64,000 nucleotides of DNA from Bacteroidales bacterium (GTDB lineage Bacteria; Bacteroidota; Bacteroidia; Bacteroidales; P3). The notes under the pieces were generated by a model. The model did not search any database, was not told the origin of the DNA, and saw only the letters and a program-made list of their open reading frames with translations. The DNA lies in NCBI GenBank assembly GCA_017633985.1, contig JAGBOF010000010.1:62001-126000 (forward strand), read 5' to 3'. A program made the position numbers and the translations under genes. Positions 1 through 8,456 of this stretch are shown here, piece after piece (position 1 is the first letter of the stretch; each line of letters begins with the position of its first letter).

Positions 1-70
1 ATCTTTACTTTTTTCTTTAATTATATGCTGTATTCTGAATTTTATATGCCGTATCTTTGTAATGAATACC

Positions 71-928
71 TCATAAAGTCAGCCATTGTACGTTTTCTGT
101 TTTTCTGAACCATGTCATCTGCCGTTTTGCATACTGTCTGGTGTGGATTTTTATTAATTCTACGGCTTGGTCAAACGATATTTTGTTGTCGAAATAATCA
201 AACAGTTCCCTGTAACCCACAGTAGACAGAGCGGGAAGTGATTTAAAAGGAATAAGACTGCGGACTTCTTCCGTTAAACCATCTTTTATCATAATATCCG
301 TGCGTTTGTTTATCCTCTCTGTCAGTTCCTCACGGCTGCGTTGCAGACCTATTATTTTAATATCGAAATTCCGCACAGTATTTTCATTCTTACGGAAAGA
401 GGAAAACGGTTTTCCCGTCAGCCGTATCACTTCCAATGCACGCAGTACACGTCTTGGATTTTGCTTATCAACTTCTGCGTAATACTTTTCATCTTTGGCT
501 TTAAGTTCTTCGAGTAATATTTCAAGGCCTTTGCTTTTTAATTCACCGTTAAGCGTATTGCGCAGATCCGTAGGGGTATCCGGCATATCGTCAATGCCGT
601 TTATTACCGCATTTATGTACATTCCGCTGCCGCCGCAGAGGATTACGTCATCGTATTTGGTAAACAGTTGATTGATTACGGCTATTGCTTCTTTTTCATA
701 GCGTGCTGCGTTGTAGTTCTCCGTAATTGACCACGATGCAATCAGATGATGCTTCACAGAACTTAATTCTTCTTCACTCGGACGTGCAACACCGATATTC
801 ATTTCTTTGAATATCTGGCGTGAATCGGCAGAAACAATCTCGGTATTTAGCTTTTTAGCCAAGTCAATGGCATAAGCCGTTTTGCCGCTTGCCGTTGCAC
901 CTATTACCGTATAAAGAGTTTTTCGCAT
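71..928 (-). CDS. miaA: tRNA dimethylallyltransferase MiaA
   Basis: Transfers a dimethylallyl group to N6 of A37 in tRNAs that read UNN codons. The 285-aa protein has the P-loop GATASGKT at about residues 10-17, the SADSRQIF substrate motif near 34-41 and GGSGMYINAVING near 99-111, all typical of MiaA. Length is near the family norm of about 300 aa, so the gene looks complete. It is monocistronic on the minus strand. A -7 box lies about 100 bp upstream (1029-1037). The LRR gene upstream on the same strand ends 285 bp away. Confidence 0.97.
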   Translation of the reverse strand: MRKTLYTVIGATASGKTAYAIDLAKKLNTEIVSADSRQIFKEMNIGVARPSEEELSSVKHHLIASWSITENYNAARYEKEAIAVINQLFTKYDDVILCGGSGMYINAVINGIDDMPDTPTDLRNTLNGELKSKGLEILLEELKAKDEKYYAEVDKQNPRRVLRALEVIRLTGKPFSSFRKNENTVRNFDIKIIGLQRSREELTERINKRTDIMIKDGLTEEVRSLIPFKSLPALSTVGYRELFDYFDNKISFDQAVELIKIHTRQYAKRQMTWFRKTENVQWLTL

Positions 929-1028
929 AAAGTGATATTACCGTTTACTGATAAATGATTTTAATCCGTTATTATTACTTGCTGTTGCACCGTTAAGTGT
1001 TTTTATGCAGCCGTATTGTTTTGATTTT

Positions 1029-1037
1029 GCAAAGATA
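1029..1037 (-). promoter_or_regulatory. miaA promoter -7 box
   Basis: Minus-strand TATCTTTGC matches the Bacteroidota -7 consensus TAnnTTTG. It predicts a leader of about 95 nt before the miaA ATG. The -33 element is only a T-rich stretch. Confidence 0.55.
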
Positions 1038-1213
1038 CGGATTATTTTTATAAAAATCTGCTGCTTTAGGGAGAATTATGACCGTGTGCGGTGGTTATTT
1101 TGTTGATAAATTGTCTGTTTGCAATGAATTTGTCTTTACAAAAAGTCACAACAATCAATTTTTGTTATATAAAAGTTTGACTTGATGATGTTTTAAGAGG
1201 GTGTTTACGGTTT

Positions 1214-1753
1214 CTATCTGCCGCAATTGCAGGGATGGTCTTTTCTTATCTTCGCAGCGGGAAAAATTTGCTTGATTGCTTTTTGCTCTTTACGCGTCAT
1301 AAGTATTGCACGCAAGTCAAGAAATTTCAGAGGCAATGATTTAAAGCTTTCAGAGAACTTCCTAATTTGATTATCCCATAAAATAAGCGTATCAATCGGC
1401 AGAAAAGCCATTTCTTCGGGCAACTCGGTTAAATAATTCTGTGCAAAATTGACGTAATGCAGCTTTTTAAGTTCCCCGATTGCCGCAGGAATTTCTTTAA
1501 TTGAGTTACGGGACAAATCCAACCGCTCAAGATTTTTCATTTGCAATATTTCCTGCGGAAATTCCTTCAAATGCTGCTTTTTTAAAGTTAAAGAAATAAC
1601 GCTGTCAGGCTGTTTCATTGCCTGCTCAAGCGAAAAGAAAGTATGCATGCCGCCGTTTGCCGTACTGTCTTGGCTGTATACATTAATATATATTAATAAT
1701 GTACATACAAAACCCAAATTTACAGAAACCTTATGCCAAAATCTTTTTTGCAT
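1214..1753 (-). CDS. secreted leucine-rich-repeat protein
   Basis: A 179-aa protein of unknown specific role. Residues 1-28 look like a signal peptide ending VYSQ. Residues about 50-150 hold LRR units of about 23 aa (for example LERLDLSRNSIKEIPAAIGE), followed by a short Cys-containing tail (HPCNCGR). LRR modules usually bind proteins. The start overlaps the end of ribF by 23 bp, so it is probably translated from the ribF message. Location is inferred to be periplasm or cell surface. Confidence 0.75.
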   Translation of the reverse strand: MQKRFWHKVSVNLGFVCTLLIYINVYSQDSTANGGMHTFFSLEQAMKQPDSVISLTLKKQHLKEFPQEILQMKNLERLDLSRNSIKEIPAAIGELKKLHYVNFAQNYLTELPEEMAFLPIDTLILWDNQIRKFSESFKSLPLKFLDLRAILMTRKEQKAIKQIFPAAKIRKDHPCNCGR

Positions 1754-2657
1754 CGGTTATATCAGTTTGCATTTGTGCGGTCAAATCCTCAATGTTTGCG
1801 AATTTAATTTCCTCACGCAGAAAATCAATGAATTTAACCGTTATCTCTTTGCCGTAAATGTCGCCTTTAAAATCAATGATATGCGTTTCTATGGTCGTGT
1901 TTTGTGCATTGAAGGTAGGATTATTGCCTATATTTGTTACGGAATCATATTCCGTGCCGTCAATAACGGTTCTTGTCGCATAAACTCCCTGTTTTGGTAC
2001 GATCTTATCACTCGGCAGCGGAATATTTGCCGTAGGAAAACCTATCTTTATACCGTTTTGCAAACCTTTTACTACAACGGAAGTTATGGAATATTCACTT
2101 TTTAACATTGCATTAGCAAGCGAAACATCTCCTTTGTCAATTGCTTTGCGTATCTGGGTTGAAGAAACTTCTATATCCTTATAATATATTCCCGAAATGT
2201 CTTTTTGTATTTTGATATTGCGGTATTGTCCTTCTTCCAACAGTTCTTCGTATTCATTATTGTTAGGATTACCGAACCTATTATCGTAACCGAGAAGCAG
2301 TAACTTGATATCAAGTTTTTCAAGTAAGAAATCAAGAAACTGTTTAGGCGAAAGAGATGCCAATTGTTTGGTAAAAGTGACTGGTAATATGTAATCAACG
2401 CCGTAAGATGCTATTTTATCGAACCGTTCCTGCGTTGTCTGCAGAAGTTTAACGGGATTGGAGTTATCTTTATCCAAAATCTGCCGCGGATGATTGGCAA
2501 AAGTTATAACGATACTTAAACAGCCGAGTTTTCGAGCATATTCGTTAAGTTCGTTTAGCATCTTTTGGTGACCGATATGCACTCCGTCAAACATACCGAT
2601 AGTAATCACGCACAGTTTTTCTGATTTTATAATATTTTCTAATTGCAGTATTTTCAA
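1731..2657 (-). CDS. ribF: bifunctional riboflavin kinase / FAD synthetase
   Basis: Makes FMN from riboflavin and FAD from FMN. The N-terminal nucleotidyltransferase domain shows GMFDGVHIGHQKML at about residues 22-35, and the C-terminal flavokinase domain shows GFPTANIPL near 206-214. Length (308 aa) is normal. Only one base separates its ATG from the stop codon of the upstream ParE-like toxin gene, and no promoter is visible in between, so this essential gene seems to be cotranscribed with a toxin-antitoxin pair. Confidence 0.97.
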   Translation of the reverse strand: MKILQLENIIKSEKLCVITIGMFDGVHIGHQKMLNELNEYARKLGCLSIVITFANHPRQILDKDNSNPVKLLQTTQERFDKIASYGVDYILPVTFTKQLASLSPKQFLDFLLEKLDIKLLLLGYDNRFGNPNNNEYEELLEEGQYRNIKIQKDISGIYYKDIEVSSTQIRKAIDKGDVSLANAMLKSEYSITSVVVKGLQNGIKIGFPTANIPLPSDKIVPKQGVYATRTVIDGTEYDSVTNIGNNPTFNAQNTTIETHIIDFKGDIYGKEITVKFIDFLREEIKFANIEDLTAQMQTDITDAKKILA

Positions 2658-2658
2658 T

Positions 2659-2973
2659 TTATCTGATTCTGTTTTCCAAAAATTCCTTATCCATTCTCAT
2701 ATCCCCAATATCCACAATATGAAGGGTTGTCTCGTCGGCATAATATATAATCCTTCCCCGTCTGTTTACCGGAAAAGACCTGTAAATATGCTTTTTATCG
2801 GAGATATTCAACTCTTCTTTGCCTATAAGAGGGTTAGTTGCCAAAAGCATTATCTCTTTTTCATATTTCTGCAGAACTTTCCTTGAAGTGTCTTCACTGA
2901 AAAATAATATACAATATGCAATTATTTCTTTGAAAGACGATTTTGCCGTTTCAGTCCATTTAACTTTTAGCAT
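2659..2973 (-). CDS. RelE/ParE-family toxin
   Basis: A 104-aa protein with the fold signature of the RelE/ParE superfamily: N-terminal helix pair around LKVKWTETAKSSFKEIIAY, then NPLIGKEE, then basic beta strands YRSFPVNRRGRIIYY and LHIVDIGDMR. The C-terminal features fit ParE (gyrase inhibitor) or RelE (mRNA interferase); the sequence alone does not decide. It overlaps the end of the antitoxin gene by 14 bp, the usual TA arrangement with antitoxin first, and is followed after one base by ribF. Confidence 0.82.
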   Translation of the reverse strand: MLKVKWTETAKSSFKEIIAYCILFFSEDTSRKVLQKYEKEIMLLATNPLIGKEELNISDKKHIYRSFPVNRRGRIIYYADETTLHIVDIGDMRMDKEFLENRIR

Positions 2974-3265
2974 AAGACGCAGAAATCATATTGTCAATCT
3001 CTTTAAAAAACACTTCATGCGGAGTTTCCTTACCTTCGCTTATGTCTTTACGGGCTTGTTGCAATCTTTGCATTGCTTCCTGTGGGTTCTTCGGACCGAA
3101 AGACGGTATACTGTCCCATGCTTTATCCGTTTGCGCATCGTTTTCATGCAATAACCCCTCAATGTCAAAGTATGTTATTGTCCTGTTTATCCTTTCCGCA
3201 TCGGTACTTAAGCGGAAACGGGCAATAAAATCCTCTTTCCTTTTTTCCAATTCTGAAGCCGTCAT
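2960..3265 (-). CDS. putative antitoxin of the ParE/RelE pair
   Basis: A small charged protein (101 aa from the ATG at 3265) that directly precedes and overlaps the toxin gene. It is assigned as antitoxin by position; I recognise no named antitoxin family. A longer frame with a TTG start at 3298 exists, but that codon lies inside the -7 box TAATTTTGC (3295-3303), so the ATG at 3265 (beginning MTASELEKRK) is preferred. The C-terminal part (EVFFKEIDNMI) is a likely toxin-binding helix. Confidence 0.6.
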   Translation of the reverse strand: MTASELEKRKEDFIARFRLSTDAERINRTITYFDIEGLLHENDAQTDKAWDSIPSFGPKNPQEAMQRLQQARKDISEGKETPHEVFFKEIDNMISASYAKS

Positions 3266-3294
3266 AACAAAAACATATTTCACTCTATCAGTTT

Positions 3295-3303
3295 GCAAAA
3301 TTA
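3295..3303 (-). promoter_or_regulatory. TA-ribF promoter -7 box
   Basis: Minus-strand TAATTTTGC, a match to TAnnTTTG, about 30 bp before the antitoxin ATG. It is the only clear promoter seen for the antitoxin-toxin-ribF-LRR unit. Confidence 0.6.
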
Positions 3304-3366
3304 CGAAAAAGATACGTAATAATAAAACGGCTTCTTATAATTTTATCACCGCCCATAGATGTTCGG

Positions 3367-3479
3367 TTGCCGCCCCGTGGCGTATTATTTCTGAAAAAAG
3401 GGTTTTTTTGCCCCGAAAAAACCCTTTTTTTGACTCAAAAAAACTGTTTTTTTCGGATTAATACGCCACGGGGCGGCAA
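3367..3479. repeat. nested inverted repeat (21-bp perfect arms)
   Basis: Arms at 3367-3387 and 3459-3479 are perfect 21-bp reverse complements beginning TTGCCGCCCCGTGGCG. Inside lies a second hairpin of about 15 bp with arms around AAAAAAGGGTTTTTT and AAAAAACCCTTTTTT. The whole element sits in the 376-bp divergent spacer between the TA promoter and atpD. It has no ORF. It could be a bidirectional terminator-like insulator or a small MITE-like element. Nothing else is recognised in this spacer apart from a weak atpD promoter candidate near 3620. Confidence 0.85.
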
Positions 3480-3662
3480 TAAGTGGGCATAAGGCGTAAA
3501 TATGACATGAAAAGGCGGCGGAGAAATAAAATATAAAAGAATTAATATCTGATTTGTAAGACTTTATAAATAGCGTTGAAAAAATAAGTCAAAAAGAAAA
3601 CTTATTTTAATGAAAAAATATGTAAATTCGCAGTCTGAATAACTGAAGAAAAACTGTATTAA

Positions 3663-5186
<1,524 letters not shown>

Positions 5187-5204
5187 ATATGTTATATCGG
5201 ATTT

Positions 5205-5262
5205 CGGATATTTGACATGGGATTGTCATAATAAGGAATGCGTTTTTTAAGTCAAATATCCG
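5205..5262 (+). other. stem-loop between atpD and atpC
   Basis: CGGATATTTGAC (5205-5216) and GTCAAATATCCG (5251-5262) form a perfect 12-bp stem with a 34-nt loop, in the 101-bp gap inside the atpDC pair. It may tune mRNA stability or attenuate transcription between the catalytic beta subunit and the epsilon subunit, which is needed in one third of the amount. That role is inference. Confidence 0.5.
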
Positions 5263-5287
5263 GACTCTGATATCAAATATCAACTTT

Positions 5288-5524
5288 ATGAAGATAAATA
5301 TCATAACACCTGATTCGACAATATTTGAAGGTGAAATAAAGGATGCGAAACTTATAGGGCTTGACGGACATTTTGAGTTGCTTGACAATCATGCACCTAT
5401 CGTTTCGGCTTTGGCAAAAGGCGATATAGAACTTGTGGATATGCAGAATAAAGTTCATAAGTTCGCAATTAACGGCGGTTTGTTGGAAATGTCGGACAAT
5501 AATATTGAGATTTTGGCTCAATAA
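5288..5524 (+). CDS. atpC: F0F1 ATP synthase subunit epsilon (short form)
   Basis: A 78-aa protein holding only the N-terminal beta-sandwich domain (motifs STIFEGEIKDAKLIGLDG and GHFELLDNHAPIVSALAKG). The C-terminal helical hairpin that inhibits the enzyme in E. coli is absent. Short epsilon subunits are usual in Bacteroidota, so this is not read as a truncation. It lies 101 bp after atpD. Confidence 0.92.
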   Translation: MKINIITPDSTIFEGEIKDAKLIGLDGHFELLDNHAPIVSALAKGDIELVDMQNKVHKFAINGGLLEMSDNNIEILAQ

Positions 5525-5624
5525 ATAAGGTAATATGATGTTATAATCATATTTCAGACATTCGGACAGATATTAAAAATCAGTCATGTTAATTATGTTG
5601 TTGATAATTTGTTCAATAATCTTA

Positions 5625-5654
5625 TTGCGGGTATTGATAAATTTAATATCTTTG
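5625..5654 (+). promoter_or_regulatory. dnaN promoter (-33 TTG, -7 TATCTTTG)
   Basis: TTG at 5625-5627 and TATCTTTG at 5647-5654 are separated by 19 bp, a good match to the Bacteroidota vegetative promoter. The predicted transcript starts near 5660 and carries a leader of about 120 nt. Confidence 0.75.
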
Positions 5655-5658
5655 CACG

Positions 5659-5750
5659 GTAATCCAAACATAGGTAGGTTTATTGAAAAGACATGGTGTT
5701 TTAATCAAACAATACCGCAAATGTAAGGATTACGGCATAGAAATGTTTGG
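5659..5750 (+). promoter_or_regulatory. dnaN leader with competing stems
   Basis: GTAATCC (5659-5665) can pair with GGATTAC (5727-5733), while CCAAACAT (5664-5671) can pair with ATGTTTGG (5743-5750). The two left arms share CC at 5664-5665, so the stems cannot be complete at the same time. This suggests a two-state leader, but only from one sequence. No known riboswitch is recognised. Confidence 0.4.
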
Positions 5751-5778
5751 ATAATAAACTAAAAAATATAAAAGATAT

Positions 5779-6927
5779 ATGAAATTTATAGTTCACGGCA
5801 GTACATTGTCACGTTCATTAAATTCTATAATGGGTTTAGTCTCCAAGAACAATACGATTCCTATTGTAGAAAATTTTTTATTTGAACTAAACGGAAAGAC
5901 ATTGAGCATAACAGCTTCCGATTTGGAAACGGTGGCTAACGTAAATATAGAATTGCAGGATGCAGAACCGATAGGAATAACAAGAGTATGTATTCCGGGT
6001 AAAGATTTGAACACATTGGTCGGACAATTGACCTCTTTACCGCTGACAATATTCGTAAACGAGGATTTTTCCGTTGATATTGCCACTGATAACGGCGGTA
6101 AATATAACTTCAAAGGCATAGACCCTGAAGATTATCCGCAGATGATTCAGATAGAAGATAAGAATGAATTTACAATCAAATCTTCTACATTGGTTAACGG
6201 TATATCCAAGACGATATTTGCAACATCCAACGATGAATTCCGTCCGCAGATGGCAGGCGTTTTGTGTGAATTTTCACCCAAAGGACTTACTTTTGTAGGC
6301 ACAGACTCACATAAATTGGTGAGATTGCGTAATACTTCATACGCAACTGATGACGAAAGAGCGTTTATCCTTCCTAAAAAGACGTTGAACCTGATGAATA
6401 AAATATTATCGGGTATTAACGAAGACATTGAAGTAAAGGTTGAAAACAACATATCAAACATTGCATTTTATTTCCAGAATTATCATTTTGCATGCAGATT
6501 GATTGAAGGTAAATACCCTCAATATGATGCAGCCATCCCGACTGATAATCCTAACAAATTGATTGTTGCCAAAAATTCATTGTTGGAAAGCGTTAAACGT
6601 ATATCTATATTTACCAATCAGGCAACAAACCAAATACGTTTCGAGGTAACACCGAAAGAAATAATCATTCAGGCTGAAGATGTGGATTCACAAAACAAGG
6701 CACAGGAGAGAATAACCTGTTCATACGAAGGTGAAGAAATGACAATAGGTTTGAATGCAAAATATCTTACCGAGATATTGAATAATATTGAGACTGAAAA
6801 TGTATGTTTTGCCATGTCAAGACCTGACAGACCTTGTATAGTAACTCCTTTTGACGAAGAAAGCAAAGACAGCGAACAAACGGAGACATTACTTATGCTG
6901 GTTATGCCTGTAATACTTATGAATTAA
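5779..6927 (+). CDS. dnaN: DNA polymerase III beta subunit (sliding clamp)
   Basis: Forms the ring that tethers the replicative polymerase to DNA. The 382-aa length and the three-domain clamp pattern are normal (for example SRSLNSIMGLVSKNNTIPI near the N-terminus, and FVGTDSHKLVR in the middle domain). The C-terminus LMLVMPVILMN fits clamp family ends (usual consensus MPMRL). It has its own promoter and structured leader, and the peptidase gene starts 30 bp downstream. Confidence 0.97.
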   Translation: MKFIVHGSTLSRSLNSIMGLVSKNNTIPIVENFLFELNGKTLSITASDLETVANVNIELQDAEPIGITRVCIPGKDLNTLVGQLTSLPLTIFVNEDFSVDIATDNGGKYNFKGIDPEDYPQMIQIEDKNEFTIKSSTLVNGISKTIFATSNDEFRPQMAGVLCEFSPKGLTFVGTDSHKLVRLRNTSYATDDERAFILPKKTLNLMNKILSGINEDIEVKVENNISNIAFYFQNYHFACRLIEGKYPQYDAAIPTDNPNKLIVAKNSLLESVKRISIFTNQATNQIRFEVTPKEIIIQAEDVDSQNKAQERITCSYEGEEMTIGLNAKYLTEILNNIETENVCFAMSRPDRPCIVTPFDEESKDSEQTETLLMLVMPVILMN

Positions 6928-6957
6928 TAATTAAAACAAACAAATAAAATTTCTAAA

Positions 6958-8163
6958 ATGAAAAAAGTCGTATACATATTGGCTGCATTGATGCTTATGT
7001 CATCAGCATCTTTCGCTCAAAAGAAAGACAAGAAAGCCAAAGATGAAGAAAAAGGGTATAAATTTACTCTTGTAAAAGAAAATCCTGCAACAAGCGTTAA
7101 GGATCAGAACCGTTCCGGTACGTGTTGGGCATATTCGGGACTTGCTTTCATAGAAAGCGAACTTTTAAGAACGGGTAAAGGTGAGTATGACCTGTCCGAG
7201 GCTTGGATTTACAGAAATGCTTACACTGACAAGGCAGAAAGATATATCCGTGCACACGGTTCGGCTACTTTCTCCGAAGGCGGTGCTTTCCAAGATATAC
7301 CTTATATAATTAAGAAGTACGGTATCGTTCCTGAAGAAGTGTACAGAGGTTTGAATTACGGAACAGAAAAACCTGATTTTACCGAAGTTACTCCTGTATT
7401 GAGCGGATACATCACGGGATTGGCAAAAGGAAAGAGCCTTTCCACCGCATGGAAACAAGGATTTGAAAGTTTATTGGATTCTTATTTCGGAGTAAAACCT
7501 GAAACTTTCTTTTACAAAGGCGTAGAATACACACCTAAATCATTTGCTGCATCTTTGGGATTGAATTGGGACGATTATATTGAAATAGGTTCTTATACTC
7601 ATTACCCTTTCTACGAAATGTTTGAATTGGAAGTACCAGACAACTGGTTACATGCCGATATCTACAACGTGCCTTTGGATGAAATGATACAGATTATAGA
7701 CGATGCTATAATGGCAGGTTATACTATCGGATGGGGAAGCGATGTCAGCGAAAAAGGATTCTCATGGAAAAACGGCGTTGCCATTGTTCCTGACGAAGAA
7801 AAGAGAGATCTTACAGGTACAGAGAAAGAAAAATGGGAGAAATTGACTGCTAAAGAAAAAGCAGACGCTGCTTATTCTTTCGACGGCACAACCAAAGAAA
7901 AATATATCTCACAGGAAGAACGTCAAAAGGGATATGACAACTTCTCAACAACCGATGACCACGGTATGCAGATAGTTGGTATCTATAAAGACCAAAACGG
8001 CAACAAGTTCTATAAGGTTAAAAACTCTTGGGGTACGGATAGCGGAAAGTATGACGGATATTTCTTTGCTTCGGAAGCATTTGTACGTTACAAAACCATA
8101 TCTATACAAATTAATAAGAACGCTTTGTCCGCTCAAATGAGAAACAAATTGCATATTAAGTAA
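6958..8163 (+). CDS. secreted C1-family cysteine peptidase (PepC/bleomycin hydrolase-like)
   Basis: Papain-clan peptidase of the aminopeptidase C type. A signal peptide covers residues 1-20 (ending SASFAQ), so it acts outside the cytoplasm, unlike classical PepC. The catalytic Cys is C56 in SGTCWAYSG, His H335 in DDHGMQIVGI and Asn N356 in KNSWGTDSG, so the active site is intact. Length is 401 aa. It follows dnaN by 30 bp and ends in a strong terminator. The function is probably peptide degradation in the periplasm; a surface role is possible. Confidence 0.93.
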   Translation: MKKVVYILAALMLMSSASFAQKKDKKAKDEEKGYKFTLVKENPATSVKDQNRSGTCWAYSGLAFIESELLRTGKGEYDLSEAWIYRNAYTDKAERYIRAHGSATFSEGGAFQDIPYIIKKYGIVPEEVYRGLNYGTEKPDFTEVTPVLSGYITGLAKGKSLSTAWKQGFESLLDSYFGVKPETFFYKGVEYTPKSFAASLGLNWDDYIEIGSYTHYPFYEMFELEVPDNWLHADIYNVPLDEMIQIIDDAIMAGYTIGWGSDVSEKGFSWKNGVAIVPDEEKRDLTGTEKEKWEKLTAKEKADAAYSFDGTTKEKYISQEERQKGYDNFSTTDDHGMQIVGIYKDQNGNKFYKVKNSWGTDSGKYDGYFFASEAFVRYKTISIQINKNALSAQMRNKLHIK

Positions 8164-8186
8164 AGCCCACGATAAAGTATTTACTG

Positions 8187-8224
8187 ATCCGGCGGCAGAG
8201 AGTTACTTCTGCTGCCGGATTTTT
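8187..8224 (+). terminator. terminator of the C1 peptidase gene
   Basis: ATCCGGCGGCAGA and TCTGCTGCCGGAT form a GC-rich stem with an 8-nt loop, followed directly by TTTT. It is 24 bp past the stop codon. Confidence 0.85.
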
Positions 8225-8295
8225 ATTAGTGCATTCTTACAATATAATTTTACATTAAGCCAAGAGGTTTTGTTAAGGATTTAATCAGTGATATT

Positions 8296-8426
8296 AATCT
8301 ATTGATATACAGAATAATTCTATTGATGTAGCAAGACGTCAAAATAAAACGCCGTTTTACGAAAATAATAAAAAATTAAAACGCTGTTTGAGTAAAATAA
8401 AACGGCGTTTTATTTTTATGCGTCAT
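8296..8426. repeat. 21-bp array A1 (with class-2 units)
   Basis: Cores CGCCGT (8350), CGCTGT (8382) and CGGCGT (8403), spacing 32 and 21 bp, flanked by A/T-rich DNA. Immediately upstream two CTATTGAT units start at 8299 and 8320, again 21 bp apart; they resemble the class-2 array at 47849. Lies between the peptidase terminator and the uvrA promoter. Confidence 0.75.
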
Positions 8427-8444
8427 TAATTAGGAAAAATCTTG

Positions 8445-8453
8445 TATCTTTGC
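8445..8453 (+). promoter_or_regulatory. uvrA promoter -7 box
   Basis: TATCTTTGC ends only four bases before the GTG start at 8457. The transcript would start at or next to the start codon, so uvrA is probably leaderless. Confidence 0.65.
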
Positions 8454-8456
8454 ACC

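Noticed and set aside
8338..8420. CRISPR array reading of the 21-bp repeats
   Set aside because: Repeats of 21 bp follow each other with only A/T-rich filler; there are no unique spacers of regular length, no leader and no cas gene in the window.
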